19,971 nt of DNA from Chlorobiales bacterium. Lineage in GTDB: Bacteria > Bacteroidota > Chlorobiia > Chlorobiales > Chlorobiaceae. This document shows positions 1-8,261 of this stretch, piece by piece; the stretch's first letter is position 1, and each line of letters opens with the position of its first letter. The stretch lies in assembly GCA_022360275.1 (NCBI GenBank), contig JAKSDC010000219.1, positions 1-19,971 on the forward strand, given 5' to 3'. The notes beneath the pieces are model-generated. The model was not told the origin of the DNA. It did not search any database and saw only the letters and a program-made list of their open reading frames with translations. The translations under genes and the position numbers were made by a program.

Positions 1-132
1 CACGGCAGGCTGGGACATTTCCCTGACGTTGTTCGTTTGCGCCCCGCTCCTCAGGGCGAAAAAGAAAAATTCGAGGTTGCCGAAATCCTCGATCTGCGGG
101 ACATCCGCCATCAGGCACGGGGAAAAAGGTAA
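1..132 (+). CDS. C-terminal end of an unidentified protein (partial)
   Basis: One plus-strand frame is open from the first base to a TAA at 130-132, giving 43 residues with no start in view. The last 25 residues are charged and gene-like (residues such as EVAEILDLRD, ending ARGKR). I do not recognise the family. The opposite strand is also open across this stretch, so the coding strand is not certain. It could be the tail of a gene cut by the window edge, or another decayed remnant beside the toxin-antitoxin pair. Confidence 0.25.
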   Translation, partial: HGRLGHFPDVVRLRPAPQGEKEKFEVAEILDLRDIRHQARGKR

Positions 133-199
133 TACGCGAATGCCTCACCGCCCTGCTGCCGCCAGACCGCTTCGATGGTACAAAAAAATCCATTCCTGA

Positions 200-625
200 T
201 CACGAGACAGGTGCGGAAAAACCAATGATTGAACGTGTAAAATGCAAAAAGTCGTCAAGATGCTTTTCTATCACGGCAACCATAATATGAATATCGATGT
301 TCTGATATTGATGCACGAGAGTGTTTCTGAAACCAACCATGGACTGAAGCCTTCCCGCAAGCTCCGAGCTGATTGCACCATTTCGGGCAAGAATATCGAA
401 ACTGTCCCTCGATTCTTTCGGTAAGCCGAATTTATACACTTTGATGACATGGTTGGCAAGGTCGATTGCCTGTTCACACGCTCTCTGGAGATTCAATGCA
501 ATTGCATCCTGGCGAAGAAAATCCTCATCGAACGTTATATCGGAAGGCATCGCATAGTATTTTTTCACCTGCTTTATGCAGCGCTCGATGCTTTCCGATT
601 TGTTCAGCACAACGTCGTCTATCAT
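200..625 (-). CDS. hepT: HepT-like HEPN toxin of a type VII MntA-HepT pair
   Basis: 141-residue all-helical protein of the HepT/DUF86 HEPN family. The family's catalytic and modification motif RX4HXY is present as R100-NTLV-H105-Q-Y107. In characterised members HepT is an RNase, and the partner MntA inactivates it by attaching AMP to the tyrosine of this motif; that tyrosine is present here (Y107). The start codon overlaps the stop of the upstream nucleotidyltransferase gene by four bases (ATGA, 622-625), so the two are translationally coupled. The length is normal for the family and the motif is intact, so the toxin is probably functional. Function is inferred from family knowledge, not shown. 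Confidence 0.88.
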   Translation of the reverse strand: MIDDVVLNKSESIERCIKQVKKYYAMPSDITFDEDFLRQDAIALNLQRACEQAIDLANHVIKVYKFGLPKESRDSFDILARNGAISSELAGRLQSMVGFRNTLVHQYQNIDIHIMVAVIEKHLDDFLHFTRSIIGFSAPVS

Positions 626-1026
626 GACAGGATTTTTCGGGTTTTACGAATCTCTTCAAGAATACCGGCTCGTTCTTCGTTGAGCTTCTGGTAATAGGAC
701 AGGGTAAGCATTTCAAATTCATCTACTACATGCCGGGTTCGGCTATAGATCAAATCTCCATTCATAACGACCTCCTTCTGAAATACCGTTGAAAGTTTTC
801 GCACGTTGAGAAGATCAACCTCTTTTTCAAGCAGCTCTTCCAAATCGAAGCAGCAGTCGCTTTTGGCAAGCTGCAAATTGCCAATCCTGCTGTTGTGCGG
901 CAGAAGCAATGCAATATCGACATCGCTTTCAGGCCTTTCGTCAACGGTGCCGTAAGTACCGAACAGATACACCGCCTGTACTTCCGGATAGTATTTCAGA
1001 ATTATTTCTGTGATCTGCTGTTTCAT
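622..1026 (-). CDS. mntA: MntA-like nucleotidyltransferase antitoxin
   Basis: 134-residue minimal nucleotidyltransferase. The family signature GSX10DXD appears as G23-T24-X10-D35-V-D37, with threonine in place of the usual serine, and a third acidic residue sits at D71 in 'KEVDLLNV'. Known MntA proteins transfer AMP from ATP to the HepT tyrosine and so neutralise the toxin. The gene lies directly upstream of hepT and overlaps it by four bases. Its ATG at 1024-1026 is preceded by an AT-rich region with an inverted repeat that could be promoter or operator. The order is antitoxin first, toxin second. The Ser-to-Thr change occurs in other nucleotidyltransferases, so I do not read it as inactivating. 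Confidence 0.87.
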   Translation of the reverse strand: MKQQITEIILKYYPEVQAVYLFGTYGTVDERPESDVDIALLLPHNSRIGNLQLAKSDCCFDLEELLEKEVDLLNVRKLSTVFQKEVVMNGDLIYSRTRHVVDEFEMLTLSYYQKLNEERAGILEEIRKTRKILS

Positions 1027-1035
1027 TGCTGTTTC

Positions 1036-1066
1036 TTATAACCGGACGAAACACTTTATGTTATAA
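1036..1066. promoter_or_regulatory. Inverted repeat upstream of the MntA-HepT operon
   Basis: TTATAAC at 1036-1042 is matched by GTTATAA at 1060-1066 with a 17-base gap, starting 10 bases upstream of the mntA ATG. The region up to about 1112 is AT-rich and contains several TATAA-like boxes, so it probably holds the promoter. A symmetric site here would suit autoregulation, which is common for toxin-antitoxin operons, but AT-rich DNA produces such repeats by chance. Confidence 0.25.
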
Positions 1067-1112
1067 TCAATATACTTATAGCACGTGATAATCATAATCG
1101 ATCATTTCTTAA

Positions 1113-1133
1113 GGACGTTGCGTATTAGTTAAA
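1113..1133 (+). repeat. Left imperfect terminal inverted repeat of a decayed element
   Basis: The 21 bases beginning GGACGTTG match the reverse complement of 1479-1499 at 18 of 21 positions. The minus-strand reading frame of the enclosed relic ends inside this repeat (TAA at 1129-1131), as transposase genes often do. No convincing target-site duplication flanks the pair. Confidence 0.55.
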
Positions 1134-1408
1134 CCAGCAGAAACAGACATGGCTTTGCTGCTGCCAGTGTATCAAGGATACAGTGAGGATATCCTTTATA
1201 GGTGGGGGGAACGGTTACTTTCTGCAAAATGTGATAGACGGTGCCGGCAGTGATTCCAAGCTGGCGGGCTGTTTCGGCAACTGTGCCCTAAATGGCTTAC
1301 AAAGAACATTACGATCATCGTCATCGAAAACGACGCAGCCTTGCCGATGCACCACGATGACATGATGCAAGGCGCCAGAAGTGCCGAGTCTCGTGGTCCT
1401 CGTGGTAT
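1129..1408 (-). pseudogene. Relic of a small IS200-like/REP-associated (Y1) transposase
   Basis: Three minus-strand pieces in different frames together resemble a REP-associated tyrosine transposase. The first reads PRGPR just after an ATA at 1406-1408 where a start ATG would be expected. The second, after a frame change, reads GTSGALHHVIV and then FDDDDR, like the N-terminus of that family. The third, 1287 down to 1129, contains a helix-turn-helix (VAETARQLGITAGTVYHIL) and stops in the left inverted repeat. The central catalytic part, with the HUH motif and catalytic tyrosine, is absent, so the gene appears internally deleted and frameshifted. The family call is by eye from short motifs; the helix-turn-helix piece could come from another transposase. 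Confidence 0.5.
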
Positions 1409-1478
1409 TATGATTCGATTGGCAGGTAGGGTTAACCGAATAAGCTATCGATTAAAAGATAGAGATTCCCATAAAAAA

Positions 1479-1499
1479 TTCACCTAATACACAACGTCC
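1479..1499 (-). repeat. Right imperfect terminal inverted repeat of a decayed element
   Basis: On the minus strand this reads GGACGTTGTGTATTAG followed by GTGAA, matching the repeat at 1113-1133 with three mismatches. Together the two repeats bound a 387-base segment that contains only the transposase relic. Confidence 0.55.
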
Positions 1500-1725
1500 C
1501 GCATGTTCCGGTCAAAAAAAAGAAACGTATAGCTTATATTTACCTACTGTTATACGGCGGGGTATCTCGATTTATTCCGGGAAATTGCTTTTTTGATCCC
1601 GGTACACTCAGGGATCATGACCATAGAGATCCTGCCCGATCGTTAGCCTGTTCTTTCATCAACCAAACAGGAAAAGCATTACGGGTTTATTTACCCGGTT
1701 TATTTTCGCAAGGTGAACTGTCTCA
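1500..1725. other. Non-coding stretch upstream of the SRPBCC gene
   Basis: I find no gene here. Two small hairpins are visible: TGATCCC (1594-1600) pairing with GGGATCA (1611-1617), and CGGGT (1682-1686) pairing with ACCCG (1693-1697), the latter about 30 bases before the next start codon. With the inverted-repeat element it makes up the only gene-free stretch longer than 300 bases in the window (1027-1725). Confidence 0.5.
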
Positions 1726-2160
1726 ATGCACATCCAGCACTCCGTTCTCATCAGAAAACCGCTTGAAGAAGTCGAAGCCTACCTTACCGACGTTTCGAAC
1801 AACTGCGTGTGGCAGGAAGATGTTACCGAGTCCGGCGTTCTGACCGACGGTGCCATCGGCAAGGGAACAAAAGCCTTTGAAGTCAGAAGCATCATGAATT
1901 TTTCCCTGCGGACGGAGTGGGAGGTAACGGCATATCAACCCGGCAGTTCCTTCAGCTTTGCGAGCACTTCGAGTGTCGCTCCCTATGAAGGCGCTTTCAA
2001 CCTCGAAGCTGTTGACAACTGCACGAAAGTCACTTTTTCGTTCACCATCTTTCACTCCGGGTTCAACGCACTCTTCGACCCTTTCATCCAGAGCATCTTT
2101 TCACCCAGGTTCCGTAAAAATCTTGAGAATCTCATGACGATACTGGAAAACAGCTCATAA
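1726..2160 (+). CDS. SRPBCC (START/polyketide cyclase-like) family protein
   Basis: 144-residue single-domain protein with the pattern of the SRPBCC helix-grip fold. It opens with a beta strand and helix (HSVLIRKPLEEVEAYLTDV), followed by a tryptophan-containing loop, a run of beta strands through the middle and a long amphipathic C-terminal helix from about residue 115. Members bind hydrophobic ligands in a deep pocket; the ligand cannot be deduced here. The ATG at 1726 has AAGGTGA nine bases upstream. The gene stands alone, with the decayed element on one side and a converging gene on the other, so context gives no hint of pathway. No catalytic residues are identifiable. Confidence 0.75.
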   Translation: MHIQHSVLIRKPLEEVEAYLTDVSNNCVWQEDVTESGVLTDGAIGKGTKAFEVRSIMNFSLRTEWEVTAYQPGSSFSFASTSSVAPYEGAFNLEAVDNCTKVTFSFTIFHSGFNALFDPFIQSIFSPRFRKNLENLMTILENSS

Positions 2161-2222
2161 CGTGCTTTTATCGATTTTTCCTGCAGCCCGGTTAGGACAC
2201 TCGCGGTAATTACTACAAACTC

Positions 2223-3149
2223 CTACGCTGACGAATTACTGATCGCTCCTTTCGTCTTGCCAAGATACTCTGCACACTCCTCCTTTCCCGGCCGGCTTTC
2301 GGCAAACTTGACGAGGTCCGCCTGATGCAGCGTTCCTGCCAGAACAGCGGCATGAGGTACCGAACGGTTTGACAGTTCTTCCTCTATCTCGCTCGTCACC
2401 TCTTCGAAAGCCCTGATATGATACTTCACTTCAAGATATTCACGTATCAGAAAACTGAGCTGTTCGCAGCACTCTTCCGGCAGCATTCCTTTTTCAAGTT
2501 TTTTCTCGAGTTTTCGAATTTTACGAAGTGCATCCTTCACAGGATCAAGCGGCTCAGAGACCGATTTAACCCTTTTCCTCACGAAATACCAGGTAAATGC
2601 AAGAACCGTTATGACTATCGTCACGACAAGCAAGGGATAAAGATAATCCGTCCAGGGACGGTGCGGCTGTTTGAGCGGTTTTATCGGCAGCAGTTCGGTC
2701 ACTGAGGAATCGGTCAACGCTGTAACCGTAAGCGTGCCTGACGGTGCTACCTGCTCTGTCTTTTTATTGCCCGACGTATCGCGAACCGTAACGGTAACCG
2801 CCGGCAATGCATACTCACCGACATCGAACGACGCAAGCTCTGTGCGCAGGACGCTCCTTTGCTCCCGACTCTTTTTCACTTCCCGACCGATCACGACGAA
2901 TGGCAGGAGCCGAACGCTGTCAGGCAAGGCAAATGTTACGGTCTCTCCCGGCTTGTGTTTCACCGTAACGGTGTAGGAAATCCTGTCTCCTACGGTAACT
3001 TCTGCGGGAGAAAAAACGCTGCCGTACTCTATCACGTCGTCTACTGCCGAAGCGGGAGGCAGCGGACACAAAAGAGAAAGCGCCAGCAACAGCGCTGCTG
3101 TCGTGTCAGACCCTTTTTTCACGATACCGGAAAAACCTGTTGAGCGCAC
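2223..3149 (-). CDS. Membrane protein of the BatD/DUF4381 type in a MoxR-DUF58 operon
   Basis: 308 residues. An N-terminal signal peptide (hydrophobic core about 18-34, ending ASA) precedes an extracytoplasmic beta-sandwich of about 110 residues. One membrane helix follows at about 172-190, then a basic stop-transfer and a cytoplasmic helical tail. The tail ends with the 'L..ADLVKFA' pattern typical of DUF4381-like proteins that accompany MoxR and DUF58 genes. The start overlaps the DUF58 stop by 44 bases if the ATG at 3149 is used; a GTG at 3122 would cut the overlap to 17 bases and still leave a good signal peptide. The likely role is as envelope partner of a MoxR-dependent complex. Exact function is unknown even for the family. 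Confidence 0.75.
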   Translation of the reverse strand: MRSTGFSGIVKKGSDTTAALLLALSLLCPLPPASAVDDVIEYGSVFSPAEVTVGDRISYTVTVKHKPGETVTFALPDSVRLLPFVVIGREVKKSREQRSVLRTELASFDVGEYALPAVTVTVRDTSGNKKTEQVAPSGTLTVTALTDSSVTELLPIKPLKQPHRPWTDYLYPLLVVTIVITVLAFTWYFVRKRVKSVSEPLDPVKDALRKIRKLEKKLEKGMLPEECCEQLSFLIREYLEVKYHIRAFEEVTSEIEEELSNRSVPHAAVLAGTLHQADLVKFAESRPGKEECAEYLGKTKGAISNSSA

Positions 3150-3996
3150 CGATAATGGAACGGTTTGTCTGAAGATAAATTGTATCGATTCTAAGGCTGC
3201 CGAGTTTTTTCGCCATGCTTTCCCGTTGCGCCTGCCTGATCGTCCTATACTGTTTCAGCGCCCTGCGACCGGCGGCATCGAAAACGATCTTTTCACCGGT
3301 TTCAGGATCCCGAAACACGAGAATGCCGCTCGGCGGTATTTCAATGTCGAGCGGATCGCCGAGATGAACAACAACAAAATCATGCCTTGCATTGAGCACC
3401 TTCATTACCTGCTCGCACTGTTCATCAAACAGGTCGGTAATCAGAAAAACAATCGCTTTTTTTTTCTGGATAGAACGGATAAAGGAAAGTGCTGCGTTGA
3501 TATCGGTTCCTCTACTTTGCGGCGCAAAGCTTATGATCTCTTCGAGAATAACCAGTACATGGCTTCTTCCCTTACGGGGCGGAATGAACTTTTCGACCTG
3601 ATCGGAAAAAATCAGCAGCCCTACCTTGTCGTTGTTCATGATCGCACTGAAGGCAAGCACGGCTGCCGCTTCTGCGGCAAGCTCTTTCCTGGTACGCTGG
3701 CGGCTGCCGAAAAACATCGAGCCCGATCCGTCGAGAACCAGCATCAGCGTTCTTTCCCGTTCCTCGGTAAAGAGCTTGACATACAGATCGTTCTTGCGGG
3801 CAGAGGTGTTCCAGTCGATAGTCCGAACATCATCTCCCCAGGAATATTCCCGAACGTGACTGAACTCGATACCGCGCCCTTTGAAGGATGAATGGTATTC
3901 ACCGCTGAACAGCTCGTTTACCAGACGCTTTGAACGGATCTCGATGCGCCTGATCGTACGGGCAAGGTCTTTGATGTTCCGAACACCTTGCTGCAT
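3106..3996 (-). CDS. DUF58 domain protein (von Willebrand A-like)
   Basis: 296-residue soluble protein. The DUF58 hallmark region covers about residues 35-75, with GRGIEF, VREY, GDDVR and the DWN pair. A metal-ion-dependent adhesion site follows as D89-G-S91-G-S93, within a Rossmann-like von Willebrand A fold. Such proteins are almost always encoded next to a MoxR ATPase, as here, and are thought to be its partners or substrates in assembling envelope or metal-containing complexes. The next gene downstream overlaps its 3' end, while the upstream moxR gene is 152 bases away, a wider gap than is usual for this pair. Confidence 0.9.
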   Translation of the reverse strand: MQQGVRNIKDLARTIRRIEIRSKRLVNELFSGEYHSSFKGRGIEFSHVREYSWGDDVRTIDWNTSARKNDLYVKLFTEERERTLMLVLDGSGSMFFGSRQRTRKELAAEAAAVLAFSAIMNNDKVGLLIFSDQVEKFIPPRKGRSHVLVILEEIISFAPQSRGTDINAALSFIRSIQKKKAIVFLITDLFDEQCEQVMKVLNARHDFVVVHLGDPLDIEIPPSGILVFRDPETGEKIVFDAAGRRALKQYRTIRQAQRESMAKKLGSLRIDTIYLQTNRSIIGALNRFFRYREKRV

Positions 3997-4148
3997 GGCA
4001 AAAGAAAGTCAAAATTCAAAAGTGAAAAGTCAAAATCGGGTGGATAGCTTGACGATTACCGCTTCGCTGATAGAGTGACCAGTAAGATCACATTATTCAT
4101 TAGTTTAGTAACTATTTAATTGCTTGTCACTTGTTACTCGTCACTGCC
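3997..4148. repeat. Spacer with short degenerate repeats between moxR and the DUF58 gene
   Basis: AAAGTCAAAA occurs at 4005-4014 and again at 4026-4035, a 21-base period. Near the other end, at 4126-4145, there is a run of related GTCACT/GTTACT/GTCACT units. I find no gene or clear terminator. The stretch looks like intergenic repeat DNA sitting inside what would otherwise be a tight operon. Confidence 0.35.
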
Positions 4149-5147
<999 letters not shown>

Positions 5148-5212
5148 TTTCCGGCTCCCGCGTTGATCGTTCGAACATTGCCCCGGCAAAAGCTATTGAT
5201 AAAATCTATGAT

Positions 5213-5428
5213 CTACTGTTTCCGGTAAAGTCCTTTGAACCCGAAGACAAGGAGAACAGCTCCCGCAATGAGAGCGGACCAGGAGATAACGTCACCGATA
5301 TAGAACACACTGTTGAGAATCCCTACATTGGGAGCAAAAAGCAGAATAAGGTCGGCCCCGAGAAGCACAAGCAGGACGTTGAGAAACTTTATCTTGACCC
5401 TCGGTTTATTATTATTAGCTTTTGCCAT
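5213..5428 (-). CDS. Small two-helix membrane protein of unknown function
   Basis: 71 residues from the ATG at 5428. A basic N-terminus (KPRVKIK) is followed by membrane helices at about 14-32 and 47-66, and a short basic tail ending RKQ; the distribution of positive charge suggests both ends face the cytoplasm. I do not recognise the family. It is transcribed away from tsaD, with only 31 bases between the two start codons, and ends 65 bases before the moxR start, so it may share a transcript with moxR, DUF58 and the BatD-like gene. The frame extends upstream to 5563, but that part is antisense to tsaD and not gene-like. Confidence 0.6.
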   Translation of the reverse strand: MAKANNNKPRVKIKFLNVLLVLLGADLILLFAPNVGILNSVFYIGDVISWSALIAGAVLLVFGFKGLYRKQ

Positions 5429-5459
5429 AGCATTTACACAATGGGTAGAACAATAAAAA

Positions 5460-6497
5460 ATGAATATCCTGGGCATCGAAACCAGTTGCGATGAAACCTC
5501 TGCTGCCGTTTTGCAGGATGGCCGCGTCGCCTCGAACATCGTCAGCTCCCAGCTTGTCCACAAGTCTTATGGCGGAGTCGTCCCCGAACTGGCTTCACGA
5601 GAGCATGAACGACTGATTGTATCGGTTATCGATAGCGCGGTAGACCAAGCCAATATACAAAAAAACGATCTTGATGTCATAGCGGCCACAGCAGGGCCGG
5701 GCTTGATCGGTGCGGTTATGGTCGGGCTTTGTTTCGCGCAGGGCCTTGCTTATGCTCTCGGCAAACCGCTCGTCCCGGTCAACCATATCGAGGCGCATAT
5801 CTTTTCGGGCTTTATACAGGAAACCCCTGCCGATGAAGCTCCGGCGGAAAGTTTTATCTCGCTGACCGTGTCGGGGGGTCACACGATGCTTTGTGTCGTC
5901 GATAAAAACCTGCAATACGAGATCATCGGGAAAACCATCGACGATGCAGCGGGTGAAGCGTTCGACAAGACAGGCAAAATGCTGGGCCTCGACTATCCCG
6001 CAGGACCGGTCATCGACAAGCTTTCGAAAAAAGGAGACCCCTGCTTCTATGAATTCCCCCGCGCTCTGACCGCTCATTCACGAACCAGTAAAAGTTACCG
6101 GGACAATTTCGACTTCAGCTTTTCCGGTCTGAAAACCTCTGTGTCGAACTATATACACAAGCATGACCCTGCATTTATCGAACAGCACCTGCCCGACATT
6201 GCGGCATCGATCCAGGAAGCGATTACAAGCGTTCTTGTCGAAAAAACCGTTGCTGCCGCCGTGAAGTTCAACATACGCGCGGTATCGGTAGCAGGGGGCG
6301 TAAGCGCCAATTCGGGCTTACGGGAAAAAATGGAGGATGCCTGTACGAAACAAGGCATCCGCCTCTTTATTCCCAAAACGGTGTATTCAACCGACAACGC
6401 AGCCATGATCGCTTCGCTTGCAGGCCTCAAACTCTCACGGGGAACGGTAACGCCGAACAAGTACGACATCGCCCCGTTCGCAAGCTTTGTGCATTAG
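5460..6497 (+). CDS. tsaD: tRNA N6-adenosine threonylcarbamoyltransferase
   Basis: 345 residues, full length for TsaD (Kae1/Gcp/YgjD). The N-terminal ASKHA signature GIETSCDET lies at 5-13 and the metal-binding H109-IEA-H113 follows. The ATP-contact segment AGGVSAN is near residue 280, and the conserved Y-S-T-D-N near the end includes the last metal ligand. Together with TsaB, TsaE and TsaC-made threonylcarbamoyl-AMP it installs t6A37 on ANN-decoding tRNAs in the cytoplasm. No clear ribosome site precedes the ATG, although the N-terminus fits the family exactly. The 31-base gap to the divergent small membrane gene leaves little room for two promoters. Confidence 0.96.
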   Translation: MNILGIETSCDETSAAVLQDGRVASNIVSSQLVHKSYGGVVPELASREHERLIVSVIDSAVDQANIQKNDLDVIAATAGPGLIGAVMVGLCFAQGLAYALGKPLVPVNHIEAHIFSGFIQETPADEAPAESFISLTVSGGHTMLCVVDKNLQYEIIGKTIDDAAGEAFDKTGKMLGLDYPAGPVIDKLSKKGDPCFYEFPRALTAHSRTSKSYRDNFDFSFSGLKTSVSNYIHKHDPAFIEQHLPDIAASIQEAITSVLVEKTVAAAVKFNIRAVSVAGGVSANSGLREKMEDACTKQGIRLFIPKTVYSTDNAAMIASLAGLKLSRGTVTPNKYDIAPFASFVH

Positions 6498-6563
6498 GAA
6501 ATGACGATTGAACAGTAACAAATGAAAAATGAATTCTTTTTCCACGACTACGTATCAGTATGG

Positions 6564-6584
6564 ATGCCGGATCATGTCCGGCAT
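6564..6584. terminator. Intergenic hairpin after tsaD
   Basis: ATGCCGGA (6564-6571) pairs perfectly with TCCGGCAT (6577-6584) around a five-base loop. A run of five T lies eight bases further on. It may end tsaD transcription. It also resembles the CCGGA-centred palindromes scattered between genes in many bacteria, so it could be a dispersed repeat. Confidence 0.4.
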
Positions 6585-6738
6585 GACAAAATTTTTATGC
6601 TGAACTCTTACTCCTTGATATCTGGATTTCTGAACAGCACGGTCAACAAACTTCTCATTGAATTAGTTGAATGAATACGTTATCTTTCGGCTTTTGAGAG
6701 CCAAAGCTCGCCAACCTACCAACCATTACAAAGAAACC

Positions 6739-7092
6739 ATGTACAATTTCATATCCGCACTTCTTCTTTTCGCTCCTCCCACCGGAGGCGAAGCCCCCAA
6801 CATGTTCATTCAGTTCGTACCACTCATTCTCATTTTCCTTGTCTTCTACTTGTTTCTGATCCGTCCCCAGCAGAAAAAACAGAAAGAGCGTGAGAAGGTA
6901 CTCGAAAGCCTGAAGCGAGGGGACAAGGTGGTCACCATCGGCGGTATGCACGGAACCGTGGCCGGGATCGACTCGGAGAAAAAAACCGTTTTAGTACAGG
7001 TTGCCGACAACCTGAAAATAAAATTTGACCGCACCGCCATCGCAACGACAGAAAAACAGGATGCGGGCGAAAAACTTACCAGCAAGGAATAA
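6739..7092 (+). CDS. yajC: Preprotein translocase accessory subunit YajC
   Basis: 117 residues from the ATG at 6739. A single membrane helix at about 20-38 ends in the family signature FLIRPQQKK. A cytoplasmic domain follows with GDKVVTIGGMHGTVAGI, the YajC fingerprint. YajC associates with SecDF-YidC and the SecYEG channel at the inner membrane. The longer frame starting at a TTG (6667) lacks family support; the ribosome site before the ATG is weak. carA begins ten bases after the stop, so the two are probably cotranscribed. Confidence 0.93.
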   Translation: MYNFISALLLFAPPTGGEAPNMFIQFVPLILIFLVFYLFLIRPQQKKQKEREKVLESLKRGDKVVTIGGMHGTVAGIDSEKKTVLVQVADNLKIKFDRTAIATTEKQDAGEKLTSKE

Positions 7093-7102
7093 TTGACAAT
7101 AT

Positions 7103-8203
7103 ATGCAGCCCACACATGCAACACTTGTCCTGGAAAACGGCTCCGTCTATAAAGGCGTAGCGTTCGGACATGTCGGCGAAGCAGCCGGAGAAGTGGTTTT
7201 CAACACTTCGCACACCGGGTACCAGGAAATTATTACCGACCCTTCCTATGCAGGCCAGATGGTGGTCATGACCTACCCTCTGATAGGCAATTACGGGGTC
7301 AACGACACTGATGGAGAATCCGGAAAAATTTGGGCCTCGGCGCTCATCGTACGTGAAGCGTCGCAGATATACAGCAATTTCGCTGCAACAGAAAGCCTGG
7401 ACGACTACCTCAAGGGATCAAAAGTCATGGGCCTTGCCGGGATCGATACCAGAAAACTGGTCCGTGAGATCCGTGAAAAAGGCGCTATGAGGGGGTTCAT
7501 CTCGACGATTGACCATAACGAGCAAAGCCTGCAGGAAAAAGCCCTGCAGATACCTGAAATGACCGGGCTCGATCTTGTTAAGGAGGTCAGCACCCCACAG
7601 CGTTATACCGTTGATTGTCCGGAGGCTAATTATCATGTCGTTGCCTTCGATTACGGAATCAAACGCAACATCCTCAGAATGCTGCAGGACGCCGAGTGCA
7701 GAGTCACCGTCCTGAATGCAAAAACTTCTGCTGCTGCTGTCCGGGAACTGAACCCTGACGGTGTGTTCCTTTCAAACGGTCCCGGAGATCCGTTCGCCGT
7801 CACCTATGCAGTCGACACCATCAAAGAGCTTGTTCGCCCGAAAAACGCTTCCAGACCGTTACCCGTATTCGGTATCTGCCTGGGCCATCAGCTTCTTTCT
7901 CTGGCTTTCGGCGCCAAAACATACAAGTTGAAATTCGGTCACCACGGCAGCAATCACCCGGTAAAACATCTCTCGACGCAATCAATCGAGATCACTTCCC
8001 AGAATCACGGCTTTGCCGTGGAGATGGGGTCTTTGCCCGAAAAACTCGAGCTTACCCATCTCAACCTTTACGACAACACCGTTGAAGGTGTCCGGCACCG
8101 CGAGCTTCCCTGTTTTTCGGTGCAGTACCATCCTGAAGCTGCGCCCGGGCCGCATGATTCACATTACTTGTTCAATCTGTTTACCGAAATGATGAACAAG
8201 TGA
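7103..8203 (+). CDS. carA: Carbamoyl-phosphate synthase small (glutaminase) subunit
   Basis: 366 residues. The N-terminal CarA domain occupies about 1-150. The C-terminal class I glutamine amidotransferase domain has its nucleophile at C259 in GICLGHQ, with H343 and E345 in YHPE completing the triad. It hydrolyses glutamine and channels ammonia to CarB for carbamoyl phosphate, feeding pyrimidine and arginine synthesis. It follows yajC after ten bases; the nearest purine-rich ribosome site (AAGGAA, 7085-7090) overlaps the yajC stop region and is a little far. carB is not in the window, so the two subunits are encoded apart or beyond it. Confidence 0.97.
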   Translation: MQPTHATLVLENGSVYKGVAFGHVGEAAGEVVFNTSHTGYQEIITDPSYAGQMVVMTYPLIGNYGVNDTDGESGKIWASALIVREASQIYSNFAATESLDDYLKGSKVMGLAGIDTRKLVREIREKGAMRGFISTIDHNEQSLQEKALQIPEMTGLDLVKEVSTPQRYTVDCPEANYHVVAFDYGIKRNILRMLQDAECRVTVLNAKTSAAAVRELNPDGVFLSNGPGDPFAVTYAVDTIKELVRPKNASRPLPVFGICLGHQLLSLAFGAKTYKLKFGHHGSNHPVKHLSTQSIEITSQNHGFAVEMGSLPEKLELTHLNLYDNTVEGVRHRELPCFSVQYHPEAAPGPHDSHYLFNLFTEMMNK

Positions 8204-8261
8204 CACATAGGTGTTTGCAGGACTCCTGACGGCCACTCAAACGGACGGTTATTTTTGGGTC

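Noticed and set aside
1..132. Resemblance of the edge fragment to a eukaryotic chromodomain linker
   Set aside because: The match is a handful of charged residues in a bacterial context and is almost certainly chance.
3103..3891. Long plus-strand open frame (262 codons) opposite the DUF58 gene
   Set aside because: It is the antisense of a clear DUF58 protein, has no family pattern, and its composition mirrors the real gene's codons.
5148..5189. N-terminal extension of the MoxR protein to a TTG start
   Set aside because: The ATG at 5147 has a well-placed ribosome site and matches the usual length of the family.
5595..6077. Minus-strand open frame of 160 codons inside tsaD
   Set aside because: It is fully antisense to tsaD, whose motifs run through the whole region.
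6667..6738. N-terminal extension of YajC to a TTG start
   Set aside because: The extra 24 residues are unlike YajC, and the ATG at 6739 starts just before the membrane helix as expected.
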